Positions 34,043 to 46,181 of a DNA stretch of 64,000 bases are shown here, piece by piece. Numbering within the stretch: the first letter of the stretch is position 1; the number at the start of each line of letters is the position of its first letter. The position numbers and the translations under genes are program-made. Source of the DNA: Thermococcus sp. 2319x1 (GTDB taxonomy: Archaea; Methanobacteriota_B; Thermococci; Thermococcales; Thermococcaceae); NCBI RefSeq assembly GCF_001484685.1, contig NZ_CP012200.1, forward strand, positions 1,854,321-1,918,320, written 5' to 3'. The notes below the pieces were generated by a model. That model was not told where the DNA came from. It ran no database searches and was given only the letters and a program-made list of their open reading frames with translations.

Positions 34043-36321
34043 TGAGAAGGAGGGGCTTCGTGCTGAACTCCGCAGTTTTGGTTCTTCTCATCCCCATGTT
34101 ACTTCTTTTGGCGACTTATGAAGACGTTTCCTCTCAAATATTTCGGGCACAGAACGAGAGAGTTCTCGTGGAGAGGAGCTTCAGGGGGGTTGCTTACTTT
34201 GACTCTGACTTTCAGAGGGCACTTGAGATTTCTGGAAAGAGAGCATTAATAGCTGCTATAGACTACGTTACAGCCACTGAAGAATTTATAAAACAGAAAA
34301 TGGCTAACGAAACCTTGAAGGATTTAATTCTATTTGGAACCAGTGAGGAACTTTCGGGCTATGAGAATTTGGAGAAGATTATGCAAAACCAAACCATTGA
34401 AAGGTGGCTTATTTTAACAAGAGAATATCTCCTTGAACAGGGATTTTTGATAGAGCAAAGCAACGAGGAGATATTGAACAACATGAGGATTACTGTTGGT
34501 GTTCTTGATTCCTTCACTATTTTCGTAAAGGCAAAGATTCCTAACATAACGGTGAGAGATTTTAACGGCAAGATAGTCTACAGTGGCTCTATCCCAAAGA
34601 GTGGCAACCCCACTTATGTGTTTATAGACATTAGAAACCTTGAAGATCCATTATTCCCTCCAATGACGGGGGGAAGGTACTCAAGATCCATCAGGGCATG
34701 CGTCTACCCCTATCCGGAGCTAACAGGAAGGCCAGTAAAGGTTCTTGAAGGGAAGGGTAGCAGTGATAGGTCTTATGTTCTTGGAGAATTTTCTAGGAGT
34801 ATTGGTGAAGATTACATCTACTTCGGTGACTTTTATCCCGGTGATGGTGCTCTCGCTTATGTGCTTTTGAATGGCTCTCTTGAATTGAGCGCTCCAATAA
34901 TTGTGAACACCAGCGTAGGCGGAATTCCAATCTCCCCTATAAACGTTCTTGACGAGGGTGATGCGGGGGTTTTGGTCTTTAGAAACCTTAGTGCTGGGAG
35001 TGAAAGGAAAGGATGGTGTGCTTTAAGCTACAACTACAGGGTTAACGTCACAATAACCAACCCCAGCCCAACAACCCTAACGAACTTTCAGGTTCCAATA
35101 ACTCTGAAGCTTTCTTCCAATAAAATTTCCTTGCCTCAAACTCCAAACATTGTAGTTTACGATGGGGACTGCAATCCAATTAACTTCTGGGTCGAAAAGT
35201 GGGAAAAAACAGGTAACACAGTTGATTTGATAATATGGGTGAGAACCTCTATTTCTGCAGGCTCCAGTAAAACCTTAAGCATATACTTTGATAGTTCAGC
35301 TCCAATAGAATGGGGAGATCCAAATCTTATATTTGAATTTTATGAGGACTTTGAGGATGGTAATTTAGATGGATGGGAATTTGCTGGACCTACTAATTGG
35401 ACTGCGACTACTGATGATGCACGTTCGGGCAGTTACAGTGCGAAAAGTGGCGTTTTATCCAGCAAGAGGGAGACTTCATGTATGTACAGAACTGTTACAG
35501 TCTCAGGAGATAGTGAACTTTCTTTCTGGTGGAAGGTTAATAACAACAAGGGCATCCTTTCCTTTTATTTGAATAACACACTAAAAGATACAACCACTAA
35601 TACGAATTGGCAAAACAAGACTTATGAGCTTTCTCCAAGCTCTTATGTTATAAAATGGTGCTTTAACACTACTAAAAGGAACCCTAAAGATAGTGACGTT
35701 GGTTATGTTGATCTGATAATTATAAGAAAAGCAGGGGGATCAGGGGTTTCTGTAACATCTTCTGAGGTGGAATCTAAGCCAGAGTATCCTCTCCAACCCT
35801 CTGTCGCAAAAGCCTACGACCTCCAACCTTTCCTCGAATGCCTCTTGGAGCAGAGGTACTTTGGAGTCTACAATGGCTGGTCTATATTTGAGAGACTTGA
35901 AGGAAGCTATGATAACCATGAAAAATACGAAGAGCTGGCAAATAAAACCCAAGATGAGCTTGGAATAAGTTATGAAGATAAACATTATCCAATTGGTTTG
36001 GTGAGTTTCATGATTCCACACGATTCCTTTGACAGCAAGCTATATACCCTCTTTGCTTTGGGCCTAACGGCTAGGCCATTAAAAGAAGGTCAGAGCAGTG
36101 CTGACTACTATTTCCTTCAATATTACTTTGGAAATGGGAATGAGACGAATGGCTATAGAATGTGGGGGGTTTCGTATGGAACACTTGATGTTCCCTACTT
36201 TATTTTCAACCCTCCTGTTGATTTGTCTTTCATTCCCTTCTTCCTTGACAATCAAACAGCAATTTCAATCTTAAGTAATGAGGCAGCATGTGACCTGCTT
36301 GAGGGCTATACCTGCAGTTAG
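34042..36321 (+). CDS. Surface protein with N-terminal anchor and a DUF2341-like domain
   Basis: 759 residues. MRRRGFVLNSAVLVLLIPMLLLLAT is the membrane start. Around residues 335-430 a DUF2341-like domain is visible (YRVNVTITNPSPTTLTNFQV, VPITLKLSSNKI, and ISAGSSKTLSIYFDSSAPIEW), often seen in archaeal cell-surface and glycan-binding proteins. A following segment with EDFEDGNLDGWEFAG resembles a lectin/LamG-like fold. Cysteines near the C-terminus may pair. ATG 34042 shares its A with the upstream TAA stop. Likely an adhesin tip protein (inference). Confidence 0.7.
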   Translation: MRRRGFVLNSAVLVLLIPMLLLLATYEDVSSQIFRAQNERVLVERSFRGVAYFDSDFQRALEISGKRALIAAIDYVTATEEFIKQKMANETLKDLILFGTSEELSGYENLEKIMQNQTIERWLILTREYLLEQGFLIEQSNEEILNNMRITVGVLDSFTIFVKAKIPNITVRDFNGKIVYSGSIPKSGNPTYVFIDIRNLEDPLFPPMTGGRYSRSIRACVYPYPELTGRPVKVLEGKGSSDRSYVLGEFSRSIGEDYIYFGDFYPGDGALAYVLLNGSLELSAPIIVNTSVGGIPISPINVLDEGDAGVLVFRNLSAGSERKGWCALSYNYRVNVTITNPSPTTLTNFQVPITLKLSSNKISLPQTPNIVVYDGDCNPINFWVEKWEKTGNTVDLIIWVRTSISAGSSKTLSIYFDSSAPIEWGDPNLIFEFYEDFEDGNLDGWEFAGPTNWTATTDDARSGSYSAKSGVLSSKRETSCMYRTVTVSGDSELSFWWKVNNNKGILSFYLNNTLKDTTTNTNWQNKTYELSPSSYVIKWCFNTTKRNPKDSDVGYVDLIIIRKAGGSGVSVTSSEVESKPEYPLQPSVAKAYDLQPFLECLLEQRYFGVYNGWSIFERLEGSYDNHEKYEELANKTQDELGISYEDKHYPIGLVSFMIPHDSFDSKLYTLFALGLTARPLKEGQSSADYYFLQYYFGNGNETNGYRMWGVSYGTLDVPYFIFNPPVDLSFIPFFLDNQTAISILSNEAACDLLEGYTCS

Positions 36322-36332
36322 GGGTGGTAATC

Positions 36333-37106
36333 ATGACCCTTGATGAGATCTTCTACAGGGTGGGTGAATTAGCTGAAAAATCAGCCAAATGGATCGTGAG
36401 GTGCATAAAAGAGATAGCAAAGCCAACAACATCAAAAACCCCACCAAAGTTCAAACTCCTCAGAAAGCTAATAAAGAGGGAACTCACGGTTCATGAGCTC
36501 TTAAGCTTGAGCATTCAGCTTTCCTTCGTTGCTTACCTTATATTGTCCCTCCTCTTCGTCCTCTTCGGAAATGAGCTTTATCTGACTTTGTTTTTTGCCC
36601 TCTATTTCGCTTATCTGAGATACACCATTTTAAAAAATCAGGAATTCTTTATTGAGGTTGAGCCCTACAGGTTCTTTTACTATGGGTTAACGGCGATTGG
36701 TTTTCTTTCCTTTATTGGATATCTCGTGGTGAGAAGGCTCGCAGAGAACGTTTACTATTTTTATGCCTACCTGATGATTATCTTTATAGCCGTGCTGGGG
36801 TTTAGGTACCTCTACAAATCGAGGTTCACTCGTGACTGGACTTACGGCGTTGTAGAGGAGGTCAAAGGCGAGCTTGTAAAGATTGGCGTTCACGATGACA
36901 TAAGGGCCAACGTTAAGCCAGGCAAGTACTGGGTCGAGAGCTCGGAAGATGTTGAAGTAGGCGATATAGTTAAAGTTCTCGTCGAGGAGAGGGTATTCAG
37001 GAGCTCTATTCCAAAAAGGGTCTTGGAGGTTCACAGAACAAAGCCTTCATCATCTGAGACTTCAACGGAGCCAAAGGCTGAAAGTGAGAGCAGTAGCAGT
37101 AAATAA
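36333..37106 (+). CDS. DUF2101-like membrane protein
   Basis: About 257 residues. A basic cytoplasmic start, then four hydrophobic helices between residues ~60 and 160, then a beta-rich domain (TYGVVEEVKGELVKIGVHDD) and a Ser/Glu-rich tail. The pattern fits DUF2101 proteins of Thermococcales, which often close pilin-type operons. ATG 36333 follows GGGGTGGT. Its 3' end overlaps a convergent gene by 76 bases. Confidence 0.65.
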   Translation: MTLDEIFYRVGELAEKSAKWIVRCIKEIAKPTTSKTPPKFKLLRKLIKRELTVHELLSLSIQLSFVAYLILSLLFVLFGNELYLTLFFALYFAYLRYTILKNQEFFIEVEPYRFFYYGLTAIGFLSFIGYLVVRRLAENVYYFYAYLMIIFIAVLGFRYLYKSRFTRDWTYGVVEEVKGELVKIGVHDDIRANVKPGKYWVESSEDVEVGDIVKVLVEERVFRSSIPKRVLEVHRTKPSSSETSTEPKAESESSSSK

Positions 37107-37318
37107 ATAGATGTGTAGGGCTCTTTTTTGTAAGTTTTCGTGAACCCTTTTCCCTCTTTAATCACAAGGGGCTCTACTTTCTCTTCTGGAGGGGACACAA
37201 TTATCTCTCCCTCTCTGCTATTAAACTCCCACCTAAGTCCTTTGCATACCCTTTCAATGAACCTTGCCGCTTTTTCAGGTTCCTTGAGCCTTATGTGATA
37301 GTAAAGGGTATACCCCAT
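37031..37318 (-). CDS. Conserved hypothetical protein
   Basis: 95 residues (MGYTLYYHIRLKEPEKAARFIERVCKG and onward). It has an alpha/beta ferredoxin-like character (RWEFNSREGEIIVSPPEE, then IYLLLLLSLSAFGSVEV). I recall Thermococcales proteins with the same MGYTLYYHI start but a longer C-terminus, so this copy may be truncated; its last ~25 codons lie on the opposite strand of the DUF2101-like gene. Function unknown. Confidence 0.5.
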   Translation of the reverse strand: MGYTLYYHIRLKEPEKAARFIERVCKGLRWEFNSREGEIIVSPPEEKVEPLVIKEGKGFTKTYKKEPYTSIYLLLLLSLSAFGSVEVSDDEGFVL

Positions 37319-37420
37319 GTTTCTCCCTCTTTTACATTTTAATATAGTAAGAAAATAAAATTTAAAAAAGTTTTGTTCTTATGATTGGGAGTTTATTTTG
37401 AATGAAAAACAAAGGATTGA

Positions 37421-37789
37421 TTATTCTTCAAGCTCCCTGAGGTTGATTCTCTCTATTCCTAACCTGTCATAGACACTATCTGAGCTTATGATTTTGCCGT
37501 TGCAGTTTGCTGCGTGAAATGCATCAAAAACGTTCACATTGTGTTCTTTGATGTAAAATGCAGCCCTTAAGTACTTTGTATCCTCTATGTTGCATATTGC
37601 CATGACACTTGAGGCGAGTCTTATAGGGTCAAGGTTATGGCGTTTGGCTAAGAGCATCAGCTCGATAAAAGTGACCTCTGAAGTTGTTATCTTCCCTTTA
37701 TATTTTTGGAGTATCTTCTTCGCGTTTTCTTTCAGCCAATCATTTGGCTTTAGAAGAGCAAGAAAGAAATCTGTGTCTGCATAAATCAT
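37421..37789 (-). CDS. vapC: PIN-domain ribonuclease, VapC-type toxin
   Basis: 122 residues. PIN fold with the acidic catalytic set: DTDFFLALL (D5/D7), E42 in TSEVTFIELML, and DAFHAA near residue 89, with a final Asp in ISSDSVYD. Cleaves RNA with Mg2+ when free of antitoxin. Start overlaps the 3' end of the AbrB-type gene by 4 bases, the usual antitoxin-first order. Confidence 0.88.
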   Translation of the reverse strand: MIYADTDFFLALLKPNDWLKENAKKILQKYKGKITTSEVTFIELMLLAKRHNLDPIRLASSVMAICNIEDTKYLRAAFYIKEHNVNVFDAFHAANCNGKIISSDSVYDRLGIERINLRELEE

Positions 37790-38013
37790 TTCAGCTCCTC
37801 CAGTGCTTGATTTAATATATCCTTTTTGAGTTCTTCAATTGTTTTGTTTGGGAGGTTTCTTCCAAGTTTTTCCAGCTCTTTTATGGGGTCTTTAGGTTTT
37901 GGAACTATCAAAATCCCATCTGGAGTTTCCACAAGGTACACATCTCTGGTGAGCTTTTCCCTCATCTTTTTCGGAATGTATAGTCTGCCCTTGGAATCTA
38001 TTTTTGAGAGCAT
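37786..38013 (-). CDS. vapB: AbrB/SpoVT-type antitoxin
   Basis: 75 residues. Swapped-hairpin DNA-binding start SKIDSKGRLYIPKKMREKL, followed by a helical tail that would wrap around VapC. It likely represses its own promoter. It lies 55 bp downstream of the gua genes and precedes vapC directly. Confidence 0.87.
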   Translation of the reverse strand: MLSKIDSKGRLYIPKKMREKLTRDVYLVETPDGILIVPKPKDPIKELEKLGRNLPNKTIEELKKDILNQALEELK

Positions 38014-38068
38014 CTATTCCCACCATAATAAAAATAAGTTGGGAAATTATTTAAGATTTTCCCAAAAA

Positions 38069-38635
38069 TCAAAGCTCCCCGCAGAGCTTGGCAAAATTCC
38101 TGTAAATCTCGCTTCCCTTCTCCGTATGAGCAACTTCTGGATGGAACTGGACTCCATAAATTGGAAGTTCTTTGTGCTTCATTGCTTCAACGGGGCAGAA
38201 CTCGCTCTTAGCTAAGAGCTCAAATTCCTCTGGAAGCTCTTTTACCTCATCCATGTGGCTCTCCCAGACCTTGAGCCTCTTTGGGAGTTCCTTGAAGATA
38301 TCGTTCTCCTTGACTATCTCGACCTCAACGAGGCTGTATTCAGCTTTTTCTCCCCTACCAACTTTGCCGCCAAAGTGCTTTGCTATGAGCTGATGTCCCA
38401 GGCATATTCCAAGTATGGGCACGTTGAAGTCTTTGTAGTTCTCTAAGATAGCTTCACAATTTCCGGTTTTTTCCAAATCCGGCCCGCCTGAAAAGATAAT
38501 TCCCTTGGGCTTCATTGCCTTTATCTCCTCAAGCGGCGTTGTGTTTGGGATTATTTTCGCCTCAACGCCGAGGTAGCGTAGGGTTCTCCAAATCCTGTGC
38601 ACATACTGCCCGTGGTTATCCATTATGACGATCAT
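38069..38635 (-). CDS. guaAA: GMP synthase, glutamine amidotransferase subunit A
   Basis: 188 residues. Class I glutaminase: [11 protein letters not shown] oxyanion region, nucleophile C78 in GICLGHQ, and His/Glu in QFHPEVAH. It supplies ammonia to the separate ATP-pyrophosphatase subunit, the split arrangement of Thermococcales. Its ATG overlaps the stop of a lone MNT gene by 4 bases, which in turn is downstream of guaAB; all three are leftward. Confidence 0.95.
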   Translation of the reverse strand: MIVIMDNHGQYVHRIWRTLRYLGVEAKIIPNTTPLEEIKAMKPKGIIFSGGPDLEKTGNCEAILENYKDFNVPILGICLGHQLIAKHFGGKVGRGEKAEYSLVEVEIVKENDIFKELPKRLKVWESHMDEVKELPEEFELLAKSEFCPVEAMKHKELPIYGVQFHPEVAHTEKGSEIYRNFAKLCGEL

Positions 38636-38940
38636 TGTGAACCCTCCTTTTTCACATTTTGCAAAAATGGTGAATCAGAAGTCATGAAAATGTTCTCCGG
38701 GTAGTCTATTATGGATATAACCTTCTCATCTTTGAGACTTAACTCTGCTATAACCTCCATAATTTTCTCGTATTCTTCAAGACTCAGTCTTTCCTTTACA
38801 ATTAACAGAACATCTACATCGCTTTCGGTGGAATAGTCCCCTCTCGCATAAGAACCATAAAGGATGACCTCTTTAAGCTTATCCCCCAATATGGAATGAA
38901 CCTTTTCTCTTAGTTCTTTTAAGAGGAGCTGAACGCTCAT
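38632..38940 (-). CDS. Lone minimal nucleotidyltransferase between the GMP synthase subunits
   Basis: 102 residues with [20 protein letters not shown], the intact MNT active site. No HEPN gene is adjacent, unlike the pair near 10.5 kb. Its 3' end overlaps guaAA by 4 bases and it starts 47 bp after guaAB. It resembles a stray toxin-antitoxin component or a nucleotidyltransferase recruited to the gua operon. No evidence decides between these. Confidence 0.82.
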   Translation of the reverse strand: MSVQLLLKELREKVHSILGDKLKEVILYGSYARGDYSTESDVDVLLIVKERLSLEEYEKIMEVIAELSLKDEKVISIIDYPENIFMTSDSPFLQNVKKEGSQ

Positions 38941-38987
38941 TCCTCATACACCATTGAAAATTTAGTTGAAAAATTAAATAAACGTTA

Positions 38988-39911
38988 TCACTCAAACTCA
39001 ATTGTAGCTGGAGGTTTGTTGGTTATGTCGTAGAGAACCCTTCCTACTTGGGGGATCTCGCTCGTTATGCGAAAGGCTATCCTCTGGAGCACCTCAAAGG
39101 GAACATTCATAGCGTTTGCCGTCATACCGTCCAGGCTTTCAACGACCCTAACGGCTATTGTCTCTTTGTAGGCCCTTATGTCCCCTTGCACTCCAACTGT
39201 CTTAACCCCTAAAAGCACGGCAAAAGCCTGCCAGGGTTTTAGGCCGGCTTTTTCAATCTCTTCCTCAACTATTGCGTTAGCTTCCCTTACTATGGCTATT
39301 TTCTCCGGCGTTACTTCTCCGATTACCCTCACGGCTAACCCCGGGCCCGGAAATGGCATGCGGTTGTATATCTTCTCCGGCAAACCGAGTTCCTTTGCAA
39401 CTTCTCTCACCTCGTCTTTGTAGAGATCCCTTAGGGGCTCTATGAGCTTTAGGTTCAATCTCTCTGGTAAACCACCGACGTTGTGATGGCTCTTTATCTT
39501 TCCTTGGCTTTCGATCCAGTCTGGAGCTATGGTGCCCTGAATTAAGAAATCCGCGTTGATTTCCCTCGCCACTTCCTCAAAGACATCTATGAACGTTTTT
39601 CCTATGATTTTTCTCTTTTCCTCCGGATCGGTTACACCTTTAAGTGCCTCAAAAAACCTCTCTTGGGCATCCACATAAATCAAGTTCAGGCCGAACTCAT
39701 CTCTGAAGGTCTTTACAACGAACTCGGGTTCCCCTTTCCTCAGGAATCCTGTATTCACGAAGACCGCATAGAGCCTATCCCCAATGGCCTTATAGGCTAA
39801 TATTGCCGCTGTCGAGCTATCTACGCCTCCGCTTAGTGCTATTATTGCCTTTCCATCTCCTATTTTGCTTCTGATTTCGTTAACTTTTTCCTCAATAAAT
39901 TTCTCCCACAT
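38988..39911 (-). CDS. guaAB: GMP synthase, ATP-pyrophosphatase subunit B
   Basis: About 307 residues. PP-loop SGGVDSS (27-33), then [20 protein letters not shown] and the C-terminal dimerisation domain ending KPPATIEFE. It adenylylates XMP and accepts ammonia from GuaAA to make GMP. ATG 39911 is supported by AGGTGACG upstream. Its promoter (39930-39984) carries the shared purine elements. The gene follows guaB with a 74-bp gap. Confidence 0.95.
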   Translation of the reverse strand: MWEKFIEEKVNEIRSKIGDGKAIIALSGGVDSSTAAILAYKAIGDRLYAVFVNTGFLRKGEPEFVVKTFRDEFGLNLIYVDAQERFFEALKGVTDPEEKRKIIGKTFIDVFEEVAREINADFLIQGTIAPDWIESQGKIKSHHNVGGLPERLNLKLIEPLRDLYKDEVREVAKELGLPEKIYNRMPFPGPGLAVRVIGEVTPEKIAIVREANAIVEEEIEKAGLKPWQAFAVLLGVKTVGVQGDIRAYKETIAVRVVESLDGMTANAMNVPFEVLQRIAFRITSEIPQVGRVLYDITNKPPATIEFE

Positions 39912-39929
39912 GAGCGTCACCTTCAACAC

Positions 39930-39984
39930 AAAATTGTAAAATCTGATTTAAAAATTTTGCTATTTTGAACATAAAAATGTAAAA
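39930..39984 (-). promoter_or_regulatory. guaAB promoter with purine-type paired elements
   Basis: On the minus strand: TTTTACATTTTTATG, then AAAATAGCAAAATTTTTAAATC (written here as two parts: AAAATAGCAAAA and TTTTTAAATC, the TATA box), then GATTTTACAATTTT. The outer ACATTTTT and ACAATT elements are about 42 bp apart, the same as at purP and purL. A repressor bound to both would loop over or cover the TATA box (inference). Confidence 0.55.
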
Positions 39985-42048
<2,064 letters not shown>

Positions 42049-42492
42049 GTTCCAATAAGACTTCAAAAGAATTGAAAGTCAACGTACACACTCACGCCGT
42101 TCAAAGTATTCCCGAGGTTCCAATAAGACTTCAAAAGAATTGAAAGGCGGTGGCGGAGGGAGAGCTGTTCAAGTATATCCGCAGAGTTCCAATAAGACTT
42201 CAAAAGAATTGAAAGGCAATGGTGATGGTGAAATTGAAGGAGGGAGATTGCCAGTTCCAATAAGACTTCAAAAGAATTGAAAGATCAAGTAGTTCACGAC
42301 GTTACCCCTTCTCCTCTTTCCAAAGTTCCAATAAGACTTCAAAAGAATTGAAAGTGGTGTCAAGGTCGATCATAAGAATGTTGCCCTTTTCCATGTTCCA
42401 ATAAGACTTCAAAAGAATTGAAAGTACTCCTTAAACGCCTCGAGAACCTTTCTCACGGGGCAGTTCCAATAAGACTTCAAAAGAATTATAAA
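42049..42492 (+). CRISPR. CRISPR array: 7 repeats, 6 spacers, Thermococcales type
   Basis: The 30-bp repeat begins GTTCCAATAAGACTTC and ends AAAAGAATTGAAAG. Copies start at 42049, 42117, 42186, 42254, 42325, 42395 and 42463. Spacers are 38, 39, 38, 41, 40 and 38 bp. The seventh repeat is altered at its 3' end (AGAATTATAAAG), marking the leader-distal end, so transcription is rightward and gives the 8-nt AUUGAAAG tag. No cas gene is in the window; the array must rely on cas genes elsewhere. It ends 23 bp from the purP stop. Spacer sources were not searched. Confidence 0.97.
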
Positions 42493-42515
42493 GAGCCTTA
42501 GTTTGGGTAGCAAAG

Positions 42516-43580
<1,065 letters not shown>

Positions 43581-43585
43581 AAAAA

Positions 43586-44179
43586 TTAGAGGGCTTTTCG
43601 GAGGAAGTATTCGTGGAGTCTTGTATCGTCGGTTAGCTCCGGATGGAATTCAAGCCCGATAATGTTCTCCTGCTCAACGCCAACTATTCTGTCTCCAAGC
43701 CACGCTATGGGCTTAACCCTACTGCTCAAAAGCTTTACAATCCTTGGGGCTCGGATGAAAACTCCCACAAAAGGTTCTCCGCTGAAAGCCAGCTTTAGTG
43801 GTGCTTCAAAGCTGTCAACCTGTCTGCCGTAGGCGTTTCTATTGACCTCGACATCAAGGAGCTCCAAGAACCTCTGCTCGGGGGTTGCCCCGATGACCTC
43901 TTTGGATAGCATTATCAAGCCAGCGCAGGTGCCCATTATTGGAGTTCCGCCCTCTCCGAGCTTTTTAACTCCTTCGAAGAGCCCGTTTTTAATCATGAGC
44001 CTTGAGATAGTTGTGCTCTCTCCACCGGGGATGATTATGGCATCTACCCCTTCCAATTGCTCCGGCTTTTTGAGCCAGAAGACTTTTCCACTAATCCCCA
44101 TTTGCCCCATGGCCCTTTTTGTTGCCTCTATGTGTTCACTTACAGCTCCCTGAACTCCCACCACTCCCACTTTGAGCAT
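43586..44179 (-). CDS. pdxT: Pyridoxal 5'-phosphate synthase glutaminase subunit PdxT
   Basis: 197 residues. Class I glutaminase with IIPGGESTTISRL (oxyanion, 49-61), nucleophile C85 in GTCAGLIML and the His-Glu pair in GLEFHPELTDD. Hands ammonia to PdxS in the 12+12 complex. GGAGGAGAGAGG precedes the ATG. It follows pdxS by 20 bases. Confidence 0.95.
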   Translation of the reverse strand: MLKVGVVGVQGAVSEHIEATKRAMGQMGISGKVFWLKKPEQLEGVDAIIIPGGESTTISRLMIKNGLFEGVKKLGEGGTPIMGTCAGLIMLSKEVIGATPEQRFLELLDVEVNRNAYGRQVDSFEAPLKLAFSGEPFVGVFIRAPRIVKLLSSRVKPIAWLGDRIVGVEQENIIGLEFHPELTDDTRLHEYFLRKAL

Positions 44180-44199
44180 CCTCTCTCCTCCGAGGAACG

Positions 44200-45207
44200 T
44201 CAGACTCCCCTTTCTTCCAAGCGAACATCGAGCTGGGAAATCTCAAGACCCTTCATTGGCTCACCTATCTCTCTGCTTATTTCCGCAATAACGTCTGGCT
44301 CATCGTAATGGTTAACGGCCTCAACTATTGCCCTCGCCATCTTTTCCGGATTTGAGCTCTTGAATATGCCACTCCCGACAAATACCCCATCCATTCCCAT
44401 CTGCATCATCAAAGCGGCATCTGCCGGTGTAGCAACGCCTCCAGCGGCAAAGTTAACCACTGGAAGTCTTCCCAGCTTCTTGATTTCAAGAAGGATTTTG
44501 TAAAGTCCATCAACTATCTCCCGATAGGTGTACTCCTCATAAACGGGCTCGTTCTCCAGAATTCTTGGCTCAAGACCGCTTATCTCCCTTATCTCCAAGG
44601 CAAGCCTTAAATATGGCTCTGCAAACTTCTTTGCAACTGCGTAAATTCCTTCGTCTGTCATTCTCTGGAGCAGTCTTATGTTTTCGTTTACAAGCCTAAC
44701 ATGCCTTACCGCTTCAACGATGTTCCCTGTTCCCGCCTCACCCTTTGTTCTTATCATTGCAGCTCCTTCCCAGATTCTTCTAACGGCTTCTCCAAGGTTT
44801 CTTGCACCACAAACGAATGGCACTTTGAACTTCCTCTTATCCACGTGGAAGTAGGGATCTGCTGGAGTCAAAACTTCACTCTCGTCAATCATATCAACAC
44901 CCAAGGCTTCAAGGGCGAGAGCCTCAGCATAATGGCCTATTCTTATTTTCGCCATAACCGGAATTGTGACCGCATCCATGATTTCCTGAATCTTCTCAAC
45001 CGGTGCCATCCTCGCTACTCCACCGGCCTTTCTAATATCCGCTGGAACTTTGTGAAGAGCCATAACTGCAACCGCTCCGGCCTCTTCTGCTATTTTTGCC
45101 TCCTCTGCATTTGTAACATCCATTATAACGCCGCCTTTTACCATCTTAGCGAACCCTCTTTTCAGCCTTTCAGTTCCCTTTTGCTCAATAATCTCAAATT
45201 TCCCCAT
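44200..45207 (-). CDS. pdxS: Pyridoxal 5'-phosphate synthase subunit PdxS
   Basis: 335 residues. TIM barrel that assembles PLP from ribose 5-phosphate, glyceraldehyde 3-phosphate and ammonia. [14 protein letters not shown] and [10 protein letters not shown] (K87 the second lysine) are family signatures; [16 protein letters not shown]-type phosphate site is present as [18 protein letters not shown] 45207 follows GGTGAGG; the GTG at 45216 is within the ribosome site. The archaeal insert makes it longer than the ~294-residue bacterial protein. Confidence 0.95.
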   Translation of the reverse strand: MGKFEIIEQKGTERLKRGFAKMVKGGVIMDVTNAEEAKIAEEAGAVAVMALHKVPADIRKAGGVARMAPVEKIQEIMDAVTIPVMAKIRIGHYAEALALEALGVDMIDESEVLTPADPYFHVDKRKFKVPFVCGARNLGEAVRRIWEGAAMIRTKGEAGTGNIVEAVRHVRLVNENIRLLQRMTDEGIYAVAKKFAEPYLRLALEIREISGLEPRILENEPVYEEYTYREIVDGLYKILLEIKKLGRLPVVNFAAGGVATPADAALMMQMGMDGVFVGSGIFKSSNPEKMARAIVEAVNHYDEPDVIAEISREIGEPMKGLEISQLDVRLEERGV

Positions 45208-45242
45208 CTTCCTCACCTTAAGTTAATTTTTTCAGTTATATT

Positions 45243-45256
45243 CAAGTTAAAACTTG
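45243..45256 (-). promoter_or_regulatory. Palindrome CAAGTTTTAACTTG over the pdxS promoter
   Basis: A 6+6 palindrome with a 2-base centre begins at the end of the TATA-like GCTTATATC of pdxS on the minus strand, about 40 bases upstream of the ATG. Position suggests an operator that blocks polymerase recruitment. The regulator is unknown. Confidence 0.35.
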
Positions 45257-45333
45257 ATATAAGCTTTGCGGCCAAGCTTTGTGAAGGGAGGCAAAAAGGG
45301 AATGGGGGGACCTTGAAAGAGAAAGGATGAAAG

Positions 45334-46092
45334 TCACTCCTTAAGCTTCTTAAGGATCTCCATGGCGGCTTTTCTTCCACTTAAGAACATTCCGCCGAAT
45401 ATTGGCCCCATTCTCGGGGCTCCACTTACTGCGTTAGCTGCCATTCCGGTGACGTATAGCCCGGGGTATATTTCTCTTGTGTTTTCTACAGTCAGCTTCT
45501 CTCCCATTTCGGCCCACATTGCACCTTCGCCCGGTATTTTCTCTATCAGTCCTCTTTTTAAGAGGTGTTGTGTTATCTGTGCCCCATGCCCGGTGGAGTC
45601 GATAACATATTTTGCCTCTATTGTTAGCGGGTCAACGTGGAGATTCGTCATTTTCACTGGCGTCCAGTTGATAACCACCCCGCAGACGCGCCCTTCCTTT
45701 ATTACGAGGTCTTCCACCTCTACCATGTTGAATATCTTGACACCTTCTTTAACGGTCTTGCTTGCTAAAGTTGCGGCCGCTTCTACTGCGTCTGCAATAT
45801 AAAGGCCTTTTCTGAATAGTTTGTAACTTATTCCAAGCTCATCCAGGATTTCTCTTGCCTCTTCCTGTACCACTATCTTATTGAATCCCATTCCCCCGCC
45901 CCAAATTCCCCCGCCAATTGAGAGCTTCTTTTCAAAAATCGCCACCTTTGCTCCTCCTTTGGCGAGGTAGTAGCCAGCCACCATTCCAGAAGGTCCGGCC
46001 CCTACTATGGCAACATCGAGGGTTAGGCTGTCCAGGAGCTCCTTTGTGTAAGTTTCCACTATTGCCCGGGTTATCTCAACGTCTCTTATCAT
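45334..46092 (-). CDS. Thiazole synthase Thi4, archaeal sulfide-using type
   Basis: 252 residues. NAD/glycine-dependent formation of the thiazole half of thiamine. FAD/NAD-like fold: IVGAGPSGMVAGYYLA (29-44), GGGIWGGGMGF (60-70), and C-terminal TGMAANAVSGAPRMGPIFGG. In yeast and plants a Cys in SCMDP gives up its sulfur; here the aligned residue is His152 in NLHVDP, as in methanogen enzymes that use free sulfide and act catalytically. It is divergent from thiC. Some archaeal homologues are annotated ribose-1,5-bisphosphate isomerase; the thiC neighbourhood favours thiamine. Confidence 0.88.
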   Translation of the reverse strand: MIRDVEITRAIVETYTKELLDSLTLDVAIVGAGPSGMVAGYYLAKGGAKVAIFEKKLSIGGGIWGGGMGFNKIVVQEEAREILDELGISYKLFRKGLYIADAVEAAATLASKTVKEGVKIFNMVEVEDLVIKEGRVCGVVINWTPVKMTNLHVDPLTIEAKYVIDSTGHGAQITQHLLKRGLIEKIPGEGAMWAEMGEKLTVENTREIYPGLYVTGMAANAVSGAPRMGPIFGGMFLSGRKAAMEILKKLKE

Positions 46093-46181
46093 TTCCCCTC
46101 ACCCGTAAATTTTTAAAACTCCGGTAAAAACTTAGTTTTGGTATTTAAAAACTTTGTTATAACCGGGTTGTGGTGATTAAC

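Noticed and set aside
42063-42260. 65-codon minus-strand frame through the CRISPR repeats
   Set aside because: It arises from translating the repeat units; no gene features.
46093-46181. TPP riboswitch before thiC
   Set aside because: The 89-bp space shared by two divergent promoters is too short and AT-rich, with none of the conserved THI-box sequence.
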